From Azoarcus sp. (GTDB taxonomy: Bacteria; Pseudomonadota; Gammaproteobacteria; Burkholderiales; Rhodocyclaceae): 64,000 nucleotides of DNA. Positions 1-8,497 of the stretch are shown piece after piece. The notes under the pieces were generated by a model. It made no database searches. It had not been told where the DNA came from and worked only from the letters and a program-made list of their open reading frames with translations. Where the stretch lies: positions 1 to 64,000 of the forward strand of contig JAUVVG010000017.1 in assembly GCA_030604735.1 (NCBI GenBank), in the 5' to 3' direction. The translations under genes were made by a program, and so were the position numbers. Each line of letters opens with the position of its first letter. Within the stretch, counting starts at the first letter, position 1.

Positions 1-87
1 CGAAGCAAAAACGGGGCAACACCGCCTAGAAAATCGGCGGTTCGCTGAAGAAAATGAACCGAGTTCAGTTGCGTGCGTCATGTCGCG

Positions 88-158
88 GCGGAATTCATGC
101 AAAACCTCGGGTTATTCGAGGTGCCCTGAATAAAACTCGATCGCCATGTGAATTCCGC
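88..158. repeat. Nested inverted repeat near left edge
   Basis: A 10-base arm (GCGGAATTCA, 88-97) is exactly repeated in inverse orientation at 149-158. Inside it sits a smaller hairpin (CCTCG/CGAGG around 105-121). The whole could form a cruciform or be a decayed mobile-element end. It lies next to the relic described at 187-266. No protein gene is supported across 1-297 apart from that relic. Function unknown. Confidence 0.45.
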
Positions 159-186
159 GAGCAAGTTCAAGTCGTCACTGGCTACG

Positions 187-266
187 GCGGCGTTGCCGGA
201 TGGCATGAACGAGCTCAGGTTGGTGGCGGTGGAGGCGAGTCGGGTGGAAACTCGGTCGTTCATGCG
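187..266 (+). pseudogene. Relic of a second TIGR03790-type gene
   Basis: These 80 bases align without gaps to 2871-2950 inside the large gene at 1446-3752, with 72 of 80 bases identical by hand alignment. In the matching frame the two encode almost the same peptide (core LPDGMNELRLVAVEASRVET), and seven of the eight differences are silent. Homology stops abruptly on both sides, and the open frame that carries it (148-501) runs on into unrelated sequence antisense to the PIN toxin gene. I read this as the only surviving piece of a former paralogue. The silent-biased divergence suggests both copies were once under selection. Confidence 0.7.
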
Positions 267-297
267 AGCGTTGGGGCCGTTACGTGCGACACCTCAG

Positions 298-786
298 CTA
301 TTCACCTACCCGCTGCAGCACTGTCCTGATGACTTCGGCCGAGATGCGGAAGTCCGAGGCGTGAAGTTGCGCGAAGACCTCACGTGCCGACACGATCAGA
401 CCACGCTTCTTCGCCATGCCGATGACTGCGGCGGTGCCGGCGACCTGCAGGCCATGTTCGGCCGCGATCGCCCGACCCGCGCGTTCGTCCATCAGCAGTA
501 GCGCGGATGTGCTTGCCGCCAGTGCGATGCGGATGCAGGCGGCTTCGCCTTCGTCGAGATCGGGCAGAGCCGGCTCGGTGGGCGCTGGCGCGGCGATCCT
601 CAACCAGCCTGCTGCAACGGCCCCGAGTATGTCGCCTTCCCCCGCGAAGCCGCGACCTCTTGTGACTTCGGCGTGAACTTCCTCGGGCATCCAGACCTCA
701 CCGAACAAGGCCTGAAGCCAGTCGAGGCCGCCGACATGGCCCAGTCCGATGAGCGGGCTGGCGTCGGTCAGGACGATGCGAGCCAT
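298..786 (-). CDS. PIN-domain toxin, DUF3368/VapC-like
   Basis: This 162-residue protein has the layout of DUF3368 PIN-domain proteins, which act as RNase toxins in type II toxin-antitoxin modules. The acidic metal-binding positions are visible: Asp8 in LTDASPL, the DEGEA motif near residue 78, and Asp in MDERAGRAI near residue 99. The C-terminal AAVIGMAKKRGL stretch is typical of the family. The ATG at 786 lies inside the end of the upstream gene (19-base overlap), so it is translated after, and probably coupled to, the antitoxin at 768-1112. RNase activity is inferred from the family; the target RNA cannot be told from sequence. Confidence 0.85.
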   Translation of the reverse strand: MARIVLTDASPLIGLGHVGGLDWLQALFGEVWMPEEVHAEVTRGRGFAGEGDILGAVAAGWLRIAAPAPTEPALPDLDEGEAACIRIALAASTSALLLMDERAGRAIAAEHGLQVAGTAAVIGMAKKRGLIVSAREVFAQLHASDFRISAEVIRTVLQRVGE

Positions 787-1112
787 TGGTCGAGCGTGTC
801 GAGGTCGCGGCTCGTTTCCTGCGCGTTCAGGCGCACTACGGGGATGCCGAGCCGCGAGACGTGCGCGGCGAACTCGGCGACGGGCATGTCGGCCAGCCGT
901 GCGGAGCGGGCGAGCGACAGGTGGCCGTCGCGAAACAGCGCGGTGGCCAGTGCCGGTTTGACGCCCTTGGCTTCGAGCATCCCGGCAGTTTCGACGCCCA
1001 CCATCAACGCATCCGGCCGGTCACGGTTCATGACGACCACGACGTCACGATGGGACATCCGCAAGGCTTCGCTTGGGTTGTTTTTCAGACCGCTGACATT
1101 CACTGTTTCCAT
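768..1112 (-). CDS. Composite antitoxin: Phd-like N-terminus, UPF0175 C-terminus
   Basis: This 114-residue protein is the upstream partner of the PIN toxin. Residues 1 to about 50 resemble Phd/YefM antitoxins (VSGLKNNPSEAL, then a DVVVVMNRDRPDALMV strand). Residues about 55-100 look like UPF0175, a small helix-turn-helix family often paired with DUF3368 PIN proteins (LFRDGHLSLARSARLADMPVAEF). It probably neutralises the toxin and represses its own promoter. Having both DNA-binding-type modules in one chain is unusual. The 19-base overlap with the toxin gene supports one operon. No convincing operator palindrome was found upstream. Confidence 0.8.
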   Translation of the reverse strand: METVNVSGLKNNPSEALRMSHRDVVVVMNRDRPDALMVGVETAGMLEAKGVKPALATALFRDGHLSLARSARLADMPVAEFAAHVSRLGIPVVRLNAQETSRDLDTLDQWLASS

Positions 1113-1445
1113 GGGATGGCTTTATGGGAAGATTGCATGGGAAGAAGACTAGCAGATGCGTACTTCGACAACAACCCGCATCGAATGGTCCTGGCATCAG
1201 CAAGCGCAGTACCTCACTGGGTGCGCACTCTCATCCATGAAGAGGTCTTCCTTCGGTCCGGGCTCGAGACAGTAACGGTGATCTGACGTGATTGATATGA
1301 TGCATCTCGGCTTGGGTGCGCACGACAACATCGCAGGGTACGGGAATGCCTCGCAGAGCACGATGGGCTCGGGCCGCTCGGGTATGGTTGCCTGGAATAA
1401 ATACACTACCTTTGCGTGCAATAGGATTTTCGCGGGGAGGTTGCG
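1113..1445. other. Intergenic region, no gene supported
   Basis: The short frames here overlap on both strands and lack ribosome sites or recognisable motifs. The only clear signal is a GGGGAGG Shine-Dalgarno at 1434-1440, just ahead of the TTG start of the next gene. The region must hold the divergent promoters of the toxin-antitoxin module and of the large gene at 1446, but no convincing -35/-10 pair was identified. Confidence 0.6.
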
Positions 1446-3752
1446 TTGCGGCTGTTGAGGGCATGTTTCCTGATGGTTGGCCTGAGCCTGCTGGCTGTTG
1501 CCAGGGCGGGGGGCGGGCCGGAGACGACCTTGCTGGTGGTGAATGCGGATTCGCCGTTGTCGCTCGCGGTGGCGAACGAGTACATCCGGTTGCGTGAGCT
1601 GCCCGAGCGGCAGGTGCTGTGGCTATCGGGTGTTCCGGTTTCGGAGACGATAAACGTCGAGGATTTCCGGACGCGCATATTGGCGCCGATCCGGTCGCAT
1701 CTGGAGGCGCAGGGCCTGGAGCAGGAGGTCGACCTGATCGCCTATTCAGCGGGGTTTCCGTACGCGGTGAATTTCGTCAGCGACGAACGCGCCCATGGGC
1801 TGGAGCGAGACAGGCATCGGGCCGAGGCGGGTTCGCTCACTGGCATGACCTTCTTCATGCGCGACATCGAAGCCAGGCGGGTTGGCTATCTTGGCTTGCG
1901 GGCTAATTTGTACTTTCGGTATCCGCTCAGGCGCACGGGTGCGCCAAGCCCGGTGGCGGATGCGGGCTCGACTACGCAGACGCAGGGCGGACAGCAGGAC
2001 GTGACGTTCGAGGCGACGCGTGGATTTCGCAGCCGTTATGAGTGGGCATGGGAGCGCTCGCCCGGTCGGGTTTCGACGGCTTCGTCCGGGCGTTATGTGC
2101 TGTCGGTGATGCTGGGATATGCCGGCGTCAGGGGCAACAGCCTGCCGGAGATCGCCGCCTATCTCGAACGGGCGGCGGGCAGTGACGGGACGCATCCGAA
2201 GGGAACGGTATATCTGATGGAGAACCGGGATGTGCGCTCCCGGACCCGGCAGCCGTTGTTTGCACCGACCGGGGCTGCACTGGCTGCGCGGGGGCGTGGG
2301 GTCGAGGTGCTCGCGGCCGGTCGCGATGGACAAAACGGTCGCGAACCGAAGGGGCGGGATGATGTGATCGGCCTGGTAGCGGGGACCCGGTCATTCGACT
2401 GGCCGGGTTCGGGCAGCACGATACTGCCGGGGGCGATCGCAGAGTCGTTGACCAGTTATGCCGGACATTTCACCAATGGTTCGCAGACCAAGCTGACCGA
2501 GTTCCTGCGCCATGGTGCGGCCGGTTCGAGTGGGGCGGTGCGCGAGCCCTACAGTTTCGTGGAGAAGTTTCCCGTACCGTACCTGCATGTGCACTACGCC
2601 GATGGGGCTTCGCTGGCCGAGGCCTACTACCAGAGCGTGGCCGGGCCGTATCAGTTGTTGATTGTGGGAGATCCGCTGGCGCGGCCGTTCGCGCATTTCG
2701 CGCAGGTAGCGGTGGGGTTTCCGTCGGTCGATCAGCCCTGGCGTGGGGTGGTGGAGGTGGTGCCGCAGGTCGAGTCGCCGGCAGGGCGCCTGGTGGAGCG
2801 GGTGGAGTTGTGGGTGAACGGCGAGTTGATCGGTTCGGCGCCGTCGCGACAGTCGATTCGCCTGGACACGACGGCGCTGCCCGATGGCATGAACGAACTC
2901 AGGCTGGTGGCGGTGGAGGCGAGTCGGGTCGAGACGCGGTCGTTCATGCGTACGTGGATGCGCGTGGACAATCGTGGGCGAAGCGTGGAGGTGCACAAGG
3001 AAGGGGGGGTGGATAGGGGCGCGATCGAGGTTGGGAGAGAGGCTGGAACAGAGGCTGGGACTGAAAGCAGGACCGAGGGGCCGAGATCGGTGGTCTATGG
3101 GGCTATCGTCGCGTTTTCGGGTCGTGCGGATGGCGCGCAGCGGGTGCGGTTGCAGCAGGGTAGCCGGGTGCTGGCCGAAGCGGAGGTGCGCGACGGACGC
3201 TGGGCGATGCAATTTTCGTCGGCGGTGCTCGGGATGGGGCGTGCGAGCCTGCAGGTAGTCGGGGTGTATCCGGACGAAGGCCTGGTGCGCGCGAAGCCGT
3301 TGACCTTACGCGTGACCGACCCACCGCTGATCGCAGCGGATGAAGTGCCGAATCCCGACAATGAGGGCGTACGGCTGCGGCTGCAGCGACGTGTGGGCGA
3401 CGCGTTCGAGGAGATCGTCGCCCCGGGCGTCAATGGACGGCCGCCGCGCGACTTCCGTGCGGGCAGAGCGAGCCATATCGGCTACGCGGGGGCTTTCGAG
3501 GTGCGGGAATCCGGGCTGTACGAGTTGAGCGTGGAGGCGCGAGGCGACGTCGTGCTGAGTGTCGAGGGCTGGGGCGAGCATCGTGCGAGGGTGGATACGG
3601 CCGACGGGGGCTTTCGGGTCGCCCTGCCGTTGGAGAAGGGCTGGCACCGGTTTTCGATCGATGTGTCGCAGGCCACTTCGGACCGGGTTCGGGCCGTGCT
3701 GGCCGGGCCGGAGGTGGCGTTCGAGCTGGCAGGGGATCGGGTGCGGTGGTGA
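1446..3752 (+). CDS. TIGR03790-type secreted protein (exosortase-linked family)
   Basis: The 768-residue product starts at TTG, chosen because GGGGAGG lies five bases upstream and a signal peptide follows (hydrophobic residues about 4-20, then ARAGGG). The segment after it (ETTLLVVNADSPLSLAVANEY, then IRLRELP) has the pattern of family TIGR03790, which is known only from genomes that carry exosortases and has no assigned activity. Residues about 430-510 look like an Ig-type strand module, and residues about 650-750 resemble a PA14-like sandwich (SGLYELSVEARGDVVLSVEG). Probably periplasmic or extracellular and tied to the polysaccharide locus downstream. Part of its sequence is duplicated at 187-266. 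Confidence 0.75.
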   Translation: MRLLRACFLMVGLSLLAVARAGGGPETTLLVVNADSPLSLAVANEYIRLRELPERQVLWLSGVPVSETINVEDFRTRILAPIRSHLEAQGLEQEVDLIAYSAGFPYAVNFVSDERAHGLERDRHRAEAGSLTGMTFFMRDIEARRVGYLGLRANLYFRYPLRRTGAPSPVADAGSTTQTQGGQQDVTFEATRGFRSRYEWAWERSPGRVSTASSGRYVLSVMLGYAGVRGNSLPEIAAYLERAAGSDGTHPKGTVYLMENRDVRSRTRQPLFAPTGAALAARGRGVEVLAAGRDGQNGREPKGRDDVIGLVAGTRSFDWPGSGSTILPGAIAESLTSYAGHFTNGSQTKLTEFLRHGAAGSSGAVREPYSFVEKFPVPYLHVHYADGASLAEAYYQSVAGPYQLLIVGDPLARPFAHFAQVAVGFPSVDQPWRGVVEVVPQVESPAGRLVERVELWVNGELIGSAPSRQSIRLDTTALPDGMNELRLVAVEASRVETRSFMRTWMRVDNRGRSVEVHKEGGVDRGAIEVGREAGTEAGTESRTEGPRSVVYGAIVAFSGRADGAQRVRLQQGSRVLAEAEVRDGRWAMQFSSAVLGMGRASLQVVGVYPDEGLVRAKPLTLRVTDPPLIAADEVPNPDNEGVRLRLQRRVGDAFEEIVAPGVNGRPPRDFRAGRASHIGYAGAFEVRESGLYELSVEARGDVVLSVEGWGEHRARVDTADGGFRVALPLEKGWHRFSIDVSQATSDRVRAVLAGPEVAFELAGDRVRW

Positions 3753-3801
3753 GTAAAGTTATACAAACTGACGATTGCTTGTAGATGGAGGGGTTCGTAG
3801 A

Positions 3802-3830
3802 ATTGAACAATACTGTTCAATAGGCCTATT
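3802..3830. promoter_or_regulatory. Probable VapB operator: two overlapping palindromes
   Basis: An exact 8-base inverted repeat (ATTGAACA/TGTTCAAT, four-base spacer, 3802-3821) overlaps a second perfect 12-base palindrome (AATAGGCCTATT, 3819-3830). Both end just before the antitoxin ATG at 3835. Type II antitoxins of the Phd/VapB class usually bind such sites to repress their own operon, so the assignment rests on position and symmetry. Confidence 0.65.
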
Positions 3831-3834
3831 CAAG

Positions 3835-4077
3835 ATGATCTCTGTTGGAATTTTCGAGGCCAAAGCCAACTTGGGGCAACTGGCCCAATCCGCAGCCGAG
3901 GGAGAGGTTGTTGTCCTTACACGGCGAGGCAAGCCGGTTGCCGAGATTCGAGCGCCAGAAGGCAGCGTTGCGATGGAGAGCGCACGAGAGGCAATCGATT
4001 CGCTGCGCAAACTCAGGCAAAGCCTTCGGGTCGGCAGTTTTGACATCGCTGATTATGTGTCCGAGGGGCGGCGCTGA
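3835..4077 (+). CDS. Phd/YefM-type antitoxin (VapB role)
   Basis: The 80-residue product begins at ATG 3835 (MISVGIFEAKANLGQL), the usual start of Phd/YefM antitoxins; the frame is open further upstream, but that would run through the operator palindromes. Residues 1-50 form the DNA-binding fold (AKANLGQLAQSAAEGEVVVLTR, RGKPVAEI). The C-terminal 30 residues are the charged toxin-binding tail. The stop overlaps the toxin start by one base (TGATG), indicating translational coupling. It should neutralise the PIN toxin and autorepress through the palindromes upstream. Confidence 0.88.
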   Translation: MISVGIFEAKANLGQLAQSAAEGEVVVLTRRGKPVAEIRAPEGSVAMESAREAIDSLRKLRQSLRVGSFDIADYVSEGRR

Positions 4078-4505
4078 TGACGCCAGATGGCGTTTTTGTC
4101 CTGGATTGCTCGGTCAGCATTGCATGGTTGTTTGAGGAGCAGGCGGACGACTATACAGAGTCGGCACTCGATGCACTGGAAGGCGCGTTTGCGGTGGCAC
4201 CCCGATGGTGGAGCGTCGAGGTGATCAATGTTCTGCTGACTTTGCAGCGAAGAGAACGCCTGACGGCAGGCAAGTCCGTTGAACTGTTGCGACACTTGCA
4301 GCGATTACCGATTCATTTGCATGAAAGCAAGGCGTCGCCGTTCGAACTGCACGCCCTCGCTGTCAGACACCAATTGACGAGCTACGACGCACTTTATCTT
4401 GAGGCGGCGCTCGCAACCGGTCTGCCCGTTGCCACGCGGGACAAGGCCTTGAGGCAGGCCGCTGCGGAGAGTGGCGTTGGCGTTTGGCAGCGAGGTCAGG
4501 CTTGA
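4077..4505 (+). CDS. vapC: VapC-type PIN-domain toxin
   Basis: This 142-residue PIN protein carries the expected acidic residues: Asp10 in VLDCSVS, Glu near residue 49 in VEVINVLL, Asp in SYDALYLEAA near residue 103 and Asp in ATRDKALRQAA near residue 122. VapC proteins are Mg-dependent RNases, many of which cleave tRNA anticodon loops. It is immediately downstream of, and one base overlapped with, its antitoxin. A decayed RelE/ParE-like toxin follows in the opposite orientation. The family call is firm; the RNA target is unknown. Confidence 0.9.
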   Translation: MTPDGVFVLDCSVSIAWLFEEQADDYTESALDALEGAFAVAPRWWSVEVINVLLTLQRRERLTAGKSVELLRHLQRLPIHLHESKASPFELHALAVRHQLTSYDALYLEAALATGLPVATRDKALRQAAAESGVGVWQRGQA

Positions 4506-4527
4506 CCGTACAGTGAAACGCAGATCC

Positions 4528-4663
4528 TCACAGATTACGGTAGATCTCACGCCTATGGGCGATGCGGATGACCTCGATCACGATATCGATATCATCGATC
4601 GAATAGTGGATTCTTTGCGACTGTTGCTTTGAAGCGCAACCGTTGGCGCCGACGCGCATGTGT
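4528..4663 (-). pseudogene. C-terminal remnant of a RelE/ParE-family toxin
   Basis: The minus-strand frame ending at 4528 encodes a RelE/ParE-like C-terminus (SKQQSQRIHYSIDD, then VIEVIRIAHRREIYRNL), with the beta strands and the final HRREIY motif of that toxin family. Only about 45 residues are present. The N-terminal half is missing, upstream sequence belongs to the end of the heparinase gene, and no antitoxin is adjacent. It is best read as a truncated toxin gene left by an earlier rearrangement next to the VapBC module. Confidence 0.6.
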
Positions 4664-7600
4664 TCAGTTTTGGCTGATTTCGTGCTGGCGTTGTGCCCCC
4701 TCGGCGACAACTTCGATGCGCGCATGCTTTAGGCCAGGGGTGAACCACCAACGCGTCGTCCGCGTCGGTCCGACGATCTCGGCGCCGATTTCGTCGCCGG
4801 ATTCGATCAACCGTACCTGATGTGATGGGACCTCACCCAGAAGGGTGGGAAGCAGCACGACCAGGAAGCGGTCCTGATGGGCCGGGTGGGACGGCTGGAT
4901 CTCGATGCGCCAGGCGCCGGGCTCGATATGGCGGTGGGTTCGATTGGCCGTGGGGTCTCGGCCGTCGTCGTAGTTGTGGCCGTCTACGTAGAACTCGAAG
5001 CCGCGGCCGCCGATGGCGTGGAGGTCTGCATTGCGGGGGAGTAGCACATGGCCTTCGAGCTGGCCGCCGGGGCGAGTCGGGCGGGTGCTCGCGGGGACCA
5101 TGACGTTGAAGCGGGAGCCGTGCAGGGCGGGTGCTTCGATCGTGTGCAGTAGCCAGCGTTTTGGGAACTCCGGGCGGGTGGCTTCGATGTCGTCGTAGAT
5201 GACGACGACGTCGTCTTCGCGGTCGTAACCGAATACGCGCCAGAAGCGTTCGACCCGGCGGGTGCGGTGCGCAAAGTGTCCCTGGCCGGACAAGTTGTTG
5301 GTGTAGGCCGGGGTGAGGTCGGCGAGCGCGACCGTGAGGCCGTCTTCGTCCAGAAAATGTGCGATGCGGCCGGTGTGGTAGATCTCGCGCTGGGCTTCCC
5401 AGTCGGCGCGGTCGAGCGGCGCCGGGTCGATGGTGGGGATCGCGCCGATGCGGCGCTGGCCGCCGTCGTTGGCGAAAGGGCGCGGGCCGTCCCAGGCCGG
5501 TGCGGGCACGGTGTCGGCGGGGTCGGTGACGGTGACGATGTTGTGCGCGATGGTCTGGTAGGCGTAGTTGCGGTGATGCGGGGAGCCGTAGCGGGGGCCC
5601 TGGATGCCGCTGTCGATGGCAAGCGGGCCACCCTTGTAAAGGGTGAACGCGCCTTGGTCGAGGTGGGTGCGCGACCAGAAGTGGTCGCCGGCCTTGAAGG
5701 TGACATAAGTGGCCTTGTCGGACCAGTCGCTGCGGGCGACGAGCAGGCCGATGCCGTCGAACAGGCGGGAGAGCGGCAAGCGACGAATGGCTTCGGGATC
5801 GATCAAGCCAGGTTCGGACAGCGGACCCCAGGGCGAGGCGGTCGGCACCGGGTGTTCGCGTGGCGGGGCCAGGCTGTAAGCGGCTGAATGCGCGAACTCC
5901 AGTGCCAGGGGCACGGCGTCGGGCGGGTGGTGATCGAAGAAGGCGCCATCGCCAATGCGGATCTGGGTGCCGTCGGGGCGTCGGCGATGCACCAGGAAGT
6001 CCAGGAAGCCTCGGAAACCGGGGTGAATGACGAAGAGGTTTTCGCCGGTGGCGGCCCGCCACATCGCGGGTACGGTGTAGATGGCCCGGCCGATGCCCGC
6101 GGCCAGATGGTCGGCCCCCTCGTGCCAGCCGCCGTTCTCGCCGAAGACCTGCAGCCACACGGGCAGCACTCGGTTGATCCATAGTTCGTGCGTGAAGCGC
6201 ATCAGCGTCTCACCCTGCGGATGGTCGCGATACAGCGCGATCGCGCAGGCCATCATTGCCTGCAGGCGGCCGGCGTAAAGCGTGCCTTCGTAAGGCGACA
6301 GTCGGGTCGAGCGGATGTGGTTCATGTTCGCCAAACAGGCGCTCGCGAGCGTTCTCTGCAACTCGGCGTGCTGTTCCGGGTTCCAGCGGAAGTGCAACCA
6401 GTCGTAGGCGGTGGCCAGCTGATTGAGGTGGTTGAAGAAGCGCTCGCCACGCGGCAGCTTGAGCAAGCGCTCGTGCAAGGCGGCGATATCTTGCCTGCCG
6501 GGCTCTGTGAGGGCCATGAAGATCATGGCGTCGAGCGATGGACGACGGGGGTCGGCTGCTTCGCGCGCGCGGGTGGCGAGGTAGTTGGGGTTTTCGATTG
6601 CCAGGCGGATCAGGTCCTGGCTGGATGGGTGCGGCAGGCGCGGTCGGATAGCCTGGAAGTTGGGAAGGTGGGTCGGTGGGAGCTGCTCAGGAGGCGGGTA
6701 GGTCGGTAGCGCGGGCGCAGCCAATGCAGATCCGGTCTGCAGGGTGGGGCTTGCAGGCGCCATGTGGCCGATCGCGGCAAGGAGGCCGAGTGGCAGGATC
6801 AGACCAAGAGTGACCAAGGGTACGGTCTGCTTGAGCCGAGTGAAAATTGGTGCCGCCCGTTGGGGGGGCTGGTACGGACGGGGTTCGCTCACCCACGGCA
6901 TGACATGCAGGGTGATCCAATGGATCAGCCAAACCGTGACCGGGGCGATGAGCAGATTGGTCGGGTCCGGGCGTTTGCCGGGTGTGTAGAGCTTGAGGGT
7001 TTCGATGCCAAAGCTCAGGATGATCGCGATGAGCACGGTGGCGGCGAGCGCCCGTTTGGGCGTCCAGGGAAAGATCAGCGCTGCAGCAAAGCCTAGCGGG
7101 GCGAAACTTGCAGCGACTTGAAGCAGGCTCCGTACGGCTTCGGTTTCGGAGGTGTAGTAGTGGTAGTAAAAGGGAATGAAGCGGACCTGTTCGAGTTGTT
7201 CGAGTGCGGCCCAGGAGGGTTGCAGGCTGCCCAGCTGAATCTGGTTGAGCGCCATCATCAGCCCGAGGTACAGCGGTGTCAGTACAATGGCGAGGAGGGC
7301 CGTTCGGCCCGGTGAGTACAGGATGGGGCCGCGTGCGATCAGATTTCCGAGCGCGATACCCCAGCCGACGCCGATGGCGCGAGTCAGCAGGGAGGCGCCC
7401 TGGCTGATGCCGGAGGCGATGAGCAGTTGGGCGGTTTCGACGACAAGCCCCAACAGGGCGCCGATTGCGAGCCCCCAGAACGGGTTAATTTGTCGTCGTG
7501 CGCCGGCAGAGGCAAGGGTGAGGGCGATCAGTAGGCCAAACGGGATCACGAAAACCGCTTCCGACACCAGTTTGACGCTGCAGCTTAGCGTGCCACTGCA

Positions 7601-8218
7601 TCCGATACCGTTGGCAAAACCCAGTGCGGCGGGATTGGCAAACTTCTCGGCGAACTCGGCACGTGAAATCAGGAAATCGTAAGGAAACAGGCTGAGCACG
7701 AGGTAGCCGAGCGCATAGAGGGTGAGCAGTGCGCGCAGGCTGCGTGTGCCGCCGTCGATGAAGCGGTGCCACATGGTGGCCAGTCGACGCCCCCATGTCA
7801 GCCAGATGGCGCAGCCGATGAATGTGCCCAGCGTCTCGGCGATCAGATCATTGATCGAAACGGTGCGTGGTGGAAAGAAGAGTTGCAGGAATTCGATCGT
7901 GAAGGCGAGCGCAATGCACAGCGTCAGCACGACCACCAGGAGTACCGAGCGCGCAAACGCCCCGATCCGCGCCAACCACACCGCGCCGGTGGAAAAATAC
8001 GCAAGCACGACATAGAGCAGGATGTTCGCCACCCAGTCGGCCCGCGAACCGATGCCGAGGTCGAGATAGCGGATGTTCAGGAATGCTTCCCAGGCGTCGG
8101 GCCGTGGCCGGTAATCGAGCGGAACCAGGCTGCCATAGAACACGAATACGCCCCAGGCGAGGGCGATGAGGGCGTGGCGCAGGGCGGAGAGATGAGGCGC
8201 GTCGTGCGGTCGGGTCAC
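4664..8218 (-). CDS. Fusion of three VanZ-like units with a heparinase II/III-type lyase
   Basis: This 1184-residue protein starts at GTG 8218. Residues 1 to about 480 are a multi-helix membrane region with three copies of a VanZ-like pattern: IEFLQLFFPPRTVSINDL near 108, ETAQLLIASGISQGASL near 261 and ETLKLYTPGKRPDPTN near 406. After a Pro-rich linker (about 490-530), residues about 535-1184 match heparinase II/III polysaccharide lyases: an alpha-helical toroid (LYAGRLQAMMACAIALYRDH, ADHLAAGIGRAIY), then a beta-sandwich half (DHFWSRTHLDQGAFTLYKGG, DSGIQGPRYGSPHHRNYAYQ). It probably anchors in the inner membrane and places a lyase against the locus's acidic exopolysaccharide. Such lyases are usually separate genes. 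Substrate unknown. Confidence 0.8.
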   Translation of the reverse strand: MTRPHDAPHLSALRHALIALAWGVFVFYGSLVPLDYRPRPDAWEAFLNIRYLDLGIGSRADWVANILLYVVLAYFSTGAVWLARIGAFARSVLLVVVLTLCIALAFTIEFLQLFFPPRTVSINDLIAETLGTFIGCAIWLTWGRRLATMWHRFIDGGTRSLRALLTLYALGYLVLSLFPYDFLISRAEFAEKFANPAALGFANGIGCSGTLSCSVKLVSEAVFVIPFGLLIALTLASAGARRQINPFWGLAIGALLGLVVETAQLLIASGISQGASLLTRAIGVGWGIALGNLIARGPILYSPGRTALLAIVLTPLYLGLMMALNQIQLGSLQPSWAALEQLEQVRFIPFYYHYYTSETEAVRSLLQVAASFAPLGFAAALIFPWTPKRALAATVLIAIILSFGIETLKLYTPGKRPDPTNLLIAPVTVWLIHWITLHVMPWVSEPRPYQPPQRAAPIFTRLKQTVPLVTLGLILPLGLLAAIGHMAPASPTLQTGSALAAPALPTYPPPEQLPPTHLPNFQAIRPRLPHPSSQDLIRLAIENPNYLATRAREAADPRRPSLDAMIFMALTEPGRQDIAALHERLLKLPRGERFFNHLNQLATAYDWLHFRWNPEQHAELQRTLASACLANMNHIRSTRLSPYEGTLYAGRLQAMMACAIALYRDHPQGETLMRFTHELWINRVLPVWLQVFGENGGWHEGADHLAAGIGRAIYTVPAMWRAATGENLFVIHPGFRGFLDFLVHRRRPDGTQIRIGDGAFFDHHPPDAVPLALEFAHSAAYSLAPPREHPVPTASPWGPLSEPGLIDPEAIRRLPLSRLFDGIGLLVARSDWSDKATYVTFKAGDHFWSRTHLDQGAFTLYKGGPLAIDSGIQGPRYGSPHHRNYAYQTIAHNIVTVTDPADTVPAPAWDGPRPFANDGGQRRIGAIPTIDPAPLDRADWEAQREIYHTGRIAHFLDEDGLTVALADLTPAYTNNLSGQGHFAHRTRRVERFWRVFGYDREDDVVVIYDDIEATRPEFPKRWLLHTIEAPALHGSRFNVMVPASTRPTRPGGQLEGHVLLPRNADLHAIGGRGFEFYVDGHNYDDGRDPTANRTHRHIEPGAWRIEIQPSHPAHQDRFLVVLLPTLLGEVPSHQVRLIESGDEIGAEIVGPTRTTRWWFTPGLKHARIEVVAEGAQRQHEISQN

Positions 8219-8497
8219 AAGTAAGGCAATTCAGCGTGTCTTGGAAAGGTGTTCGATTTCGCCGGAGGTGACGTGCTCATTATCAACATCGAGTACTTGT
8301 CGGGCAAATTCTGCGCTTCTCCGGCGTGAGACGTGATCAGTTTCATGGAGAAGCAAAGTTTCACCTTGCATGATCATGGCTTGAGCTATTCTAAAGATCG
8401 AGTACCGCAGTTTGTTTTCGATCGATCCCCGCGTCGCTTCGCAAGCAGCGACATCCTTGAACCCGTCACTATGACTCGATGCGATGGAGTACACACG

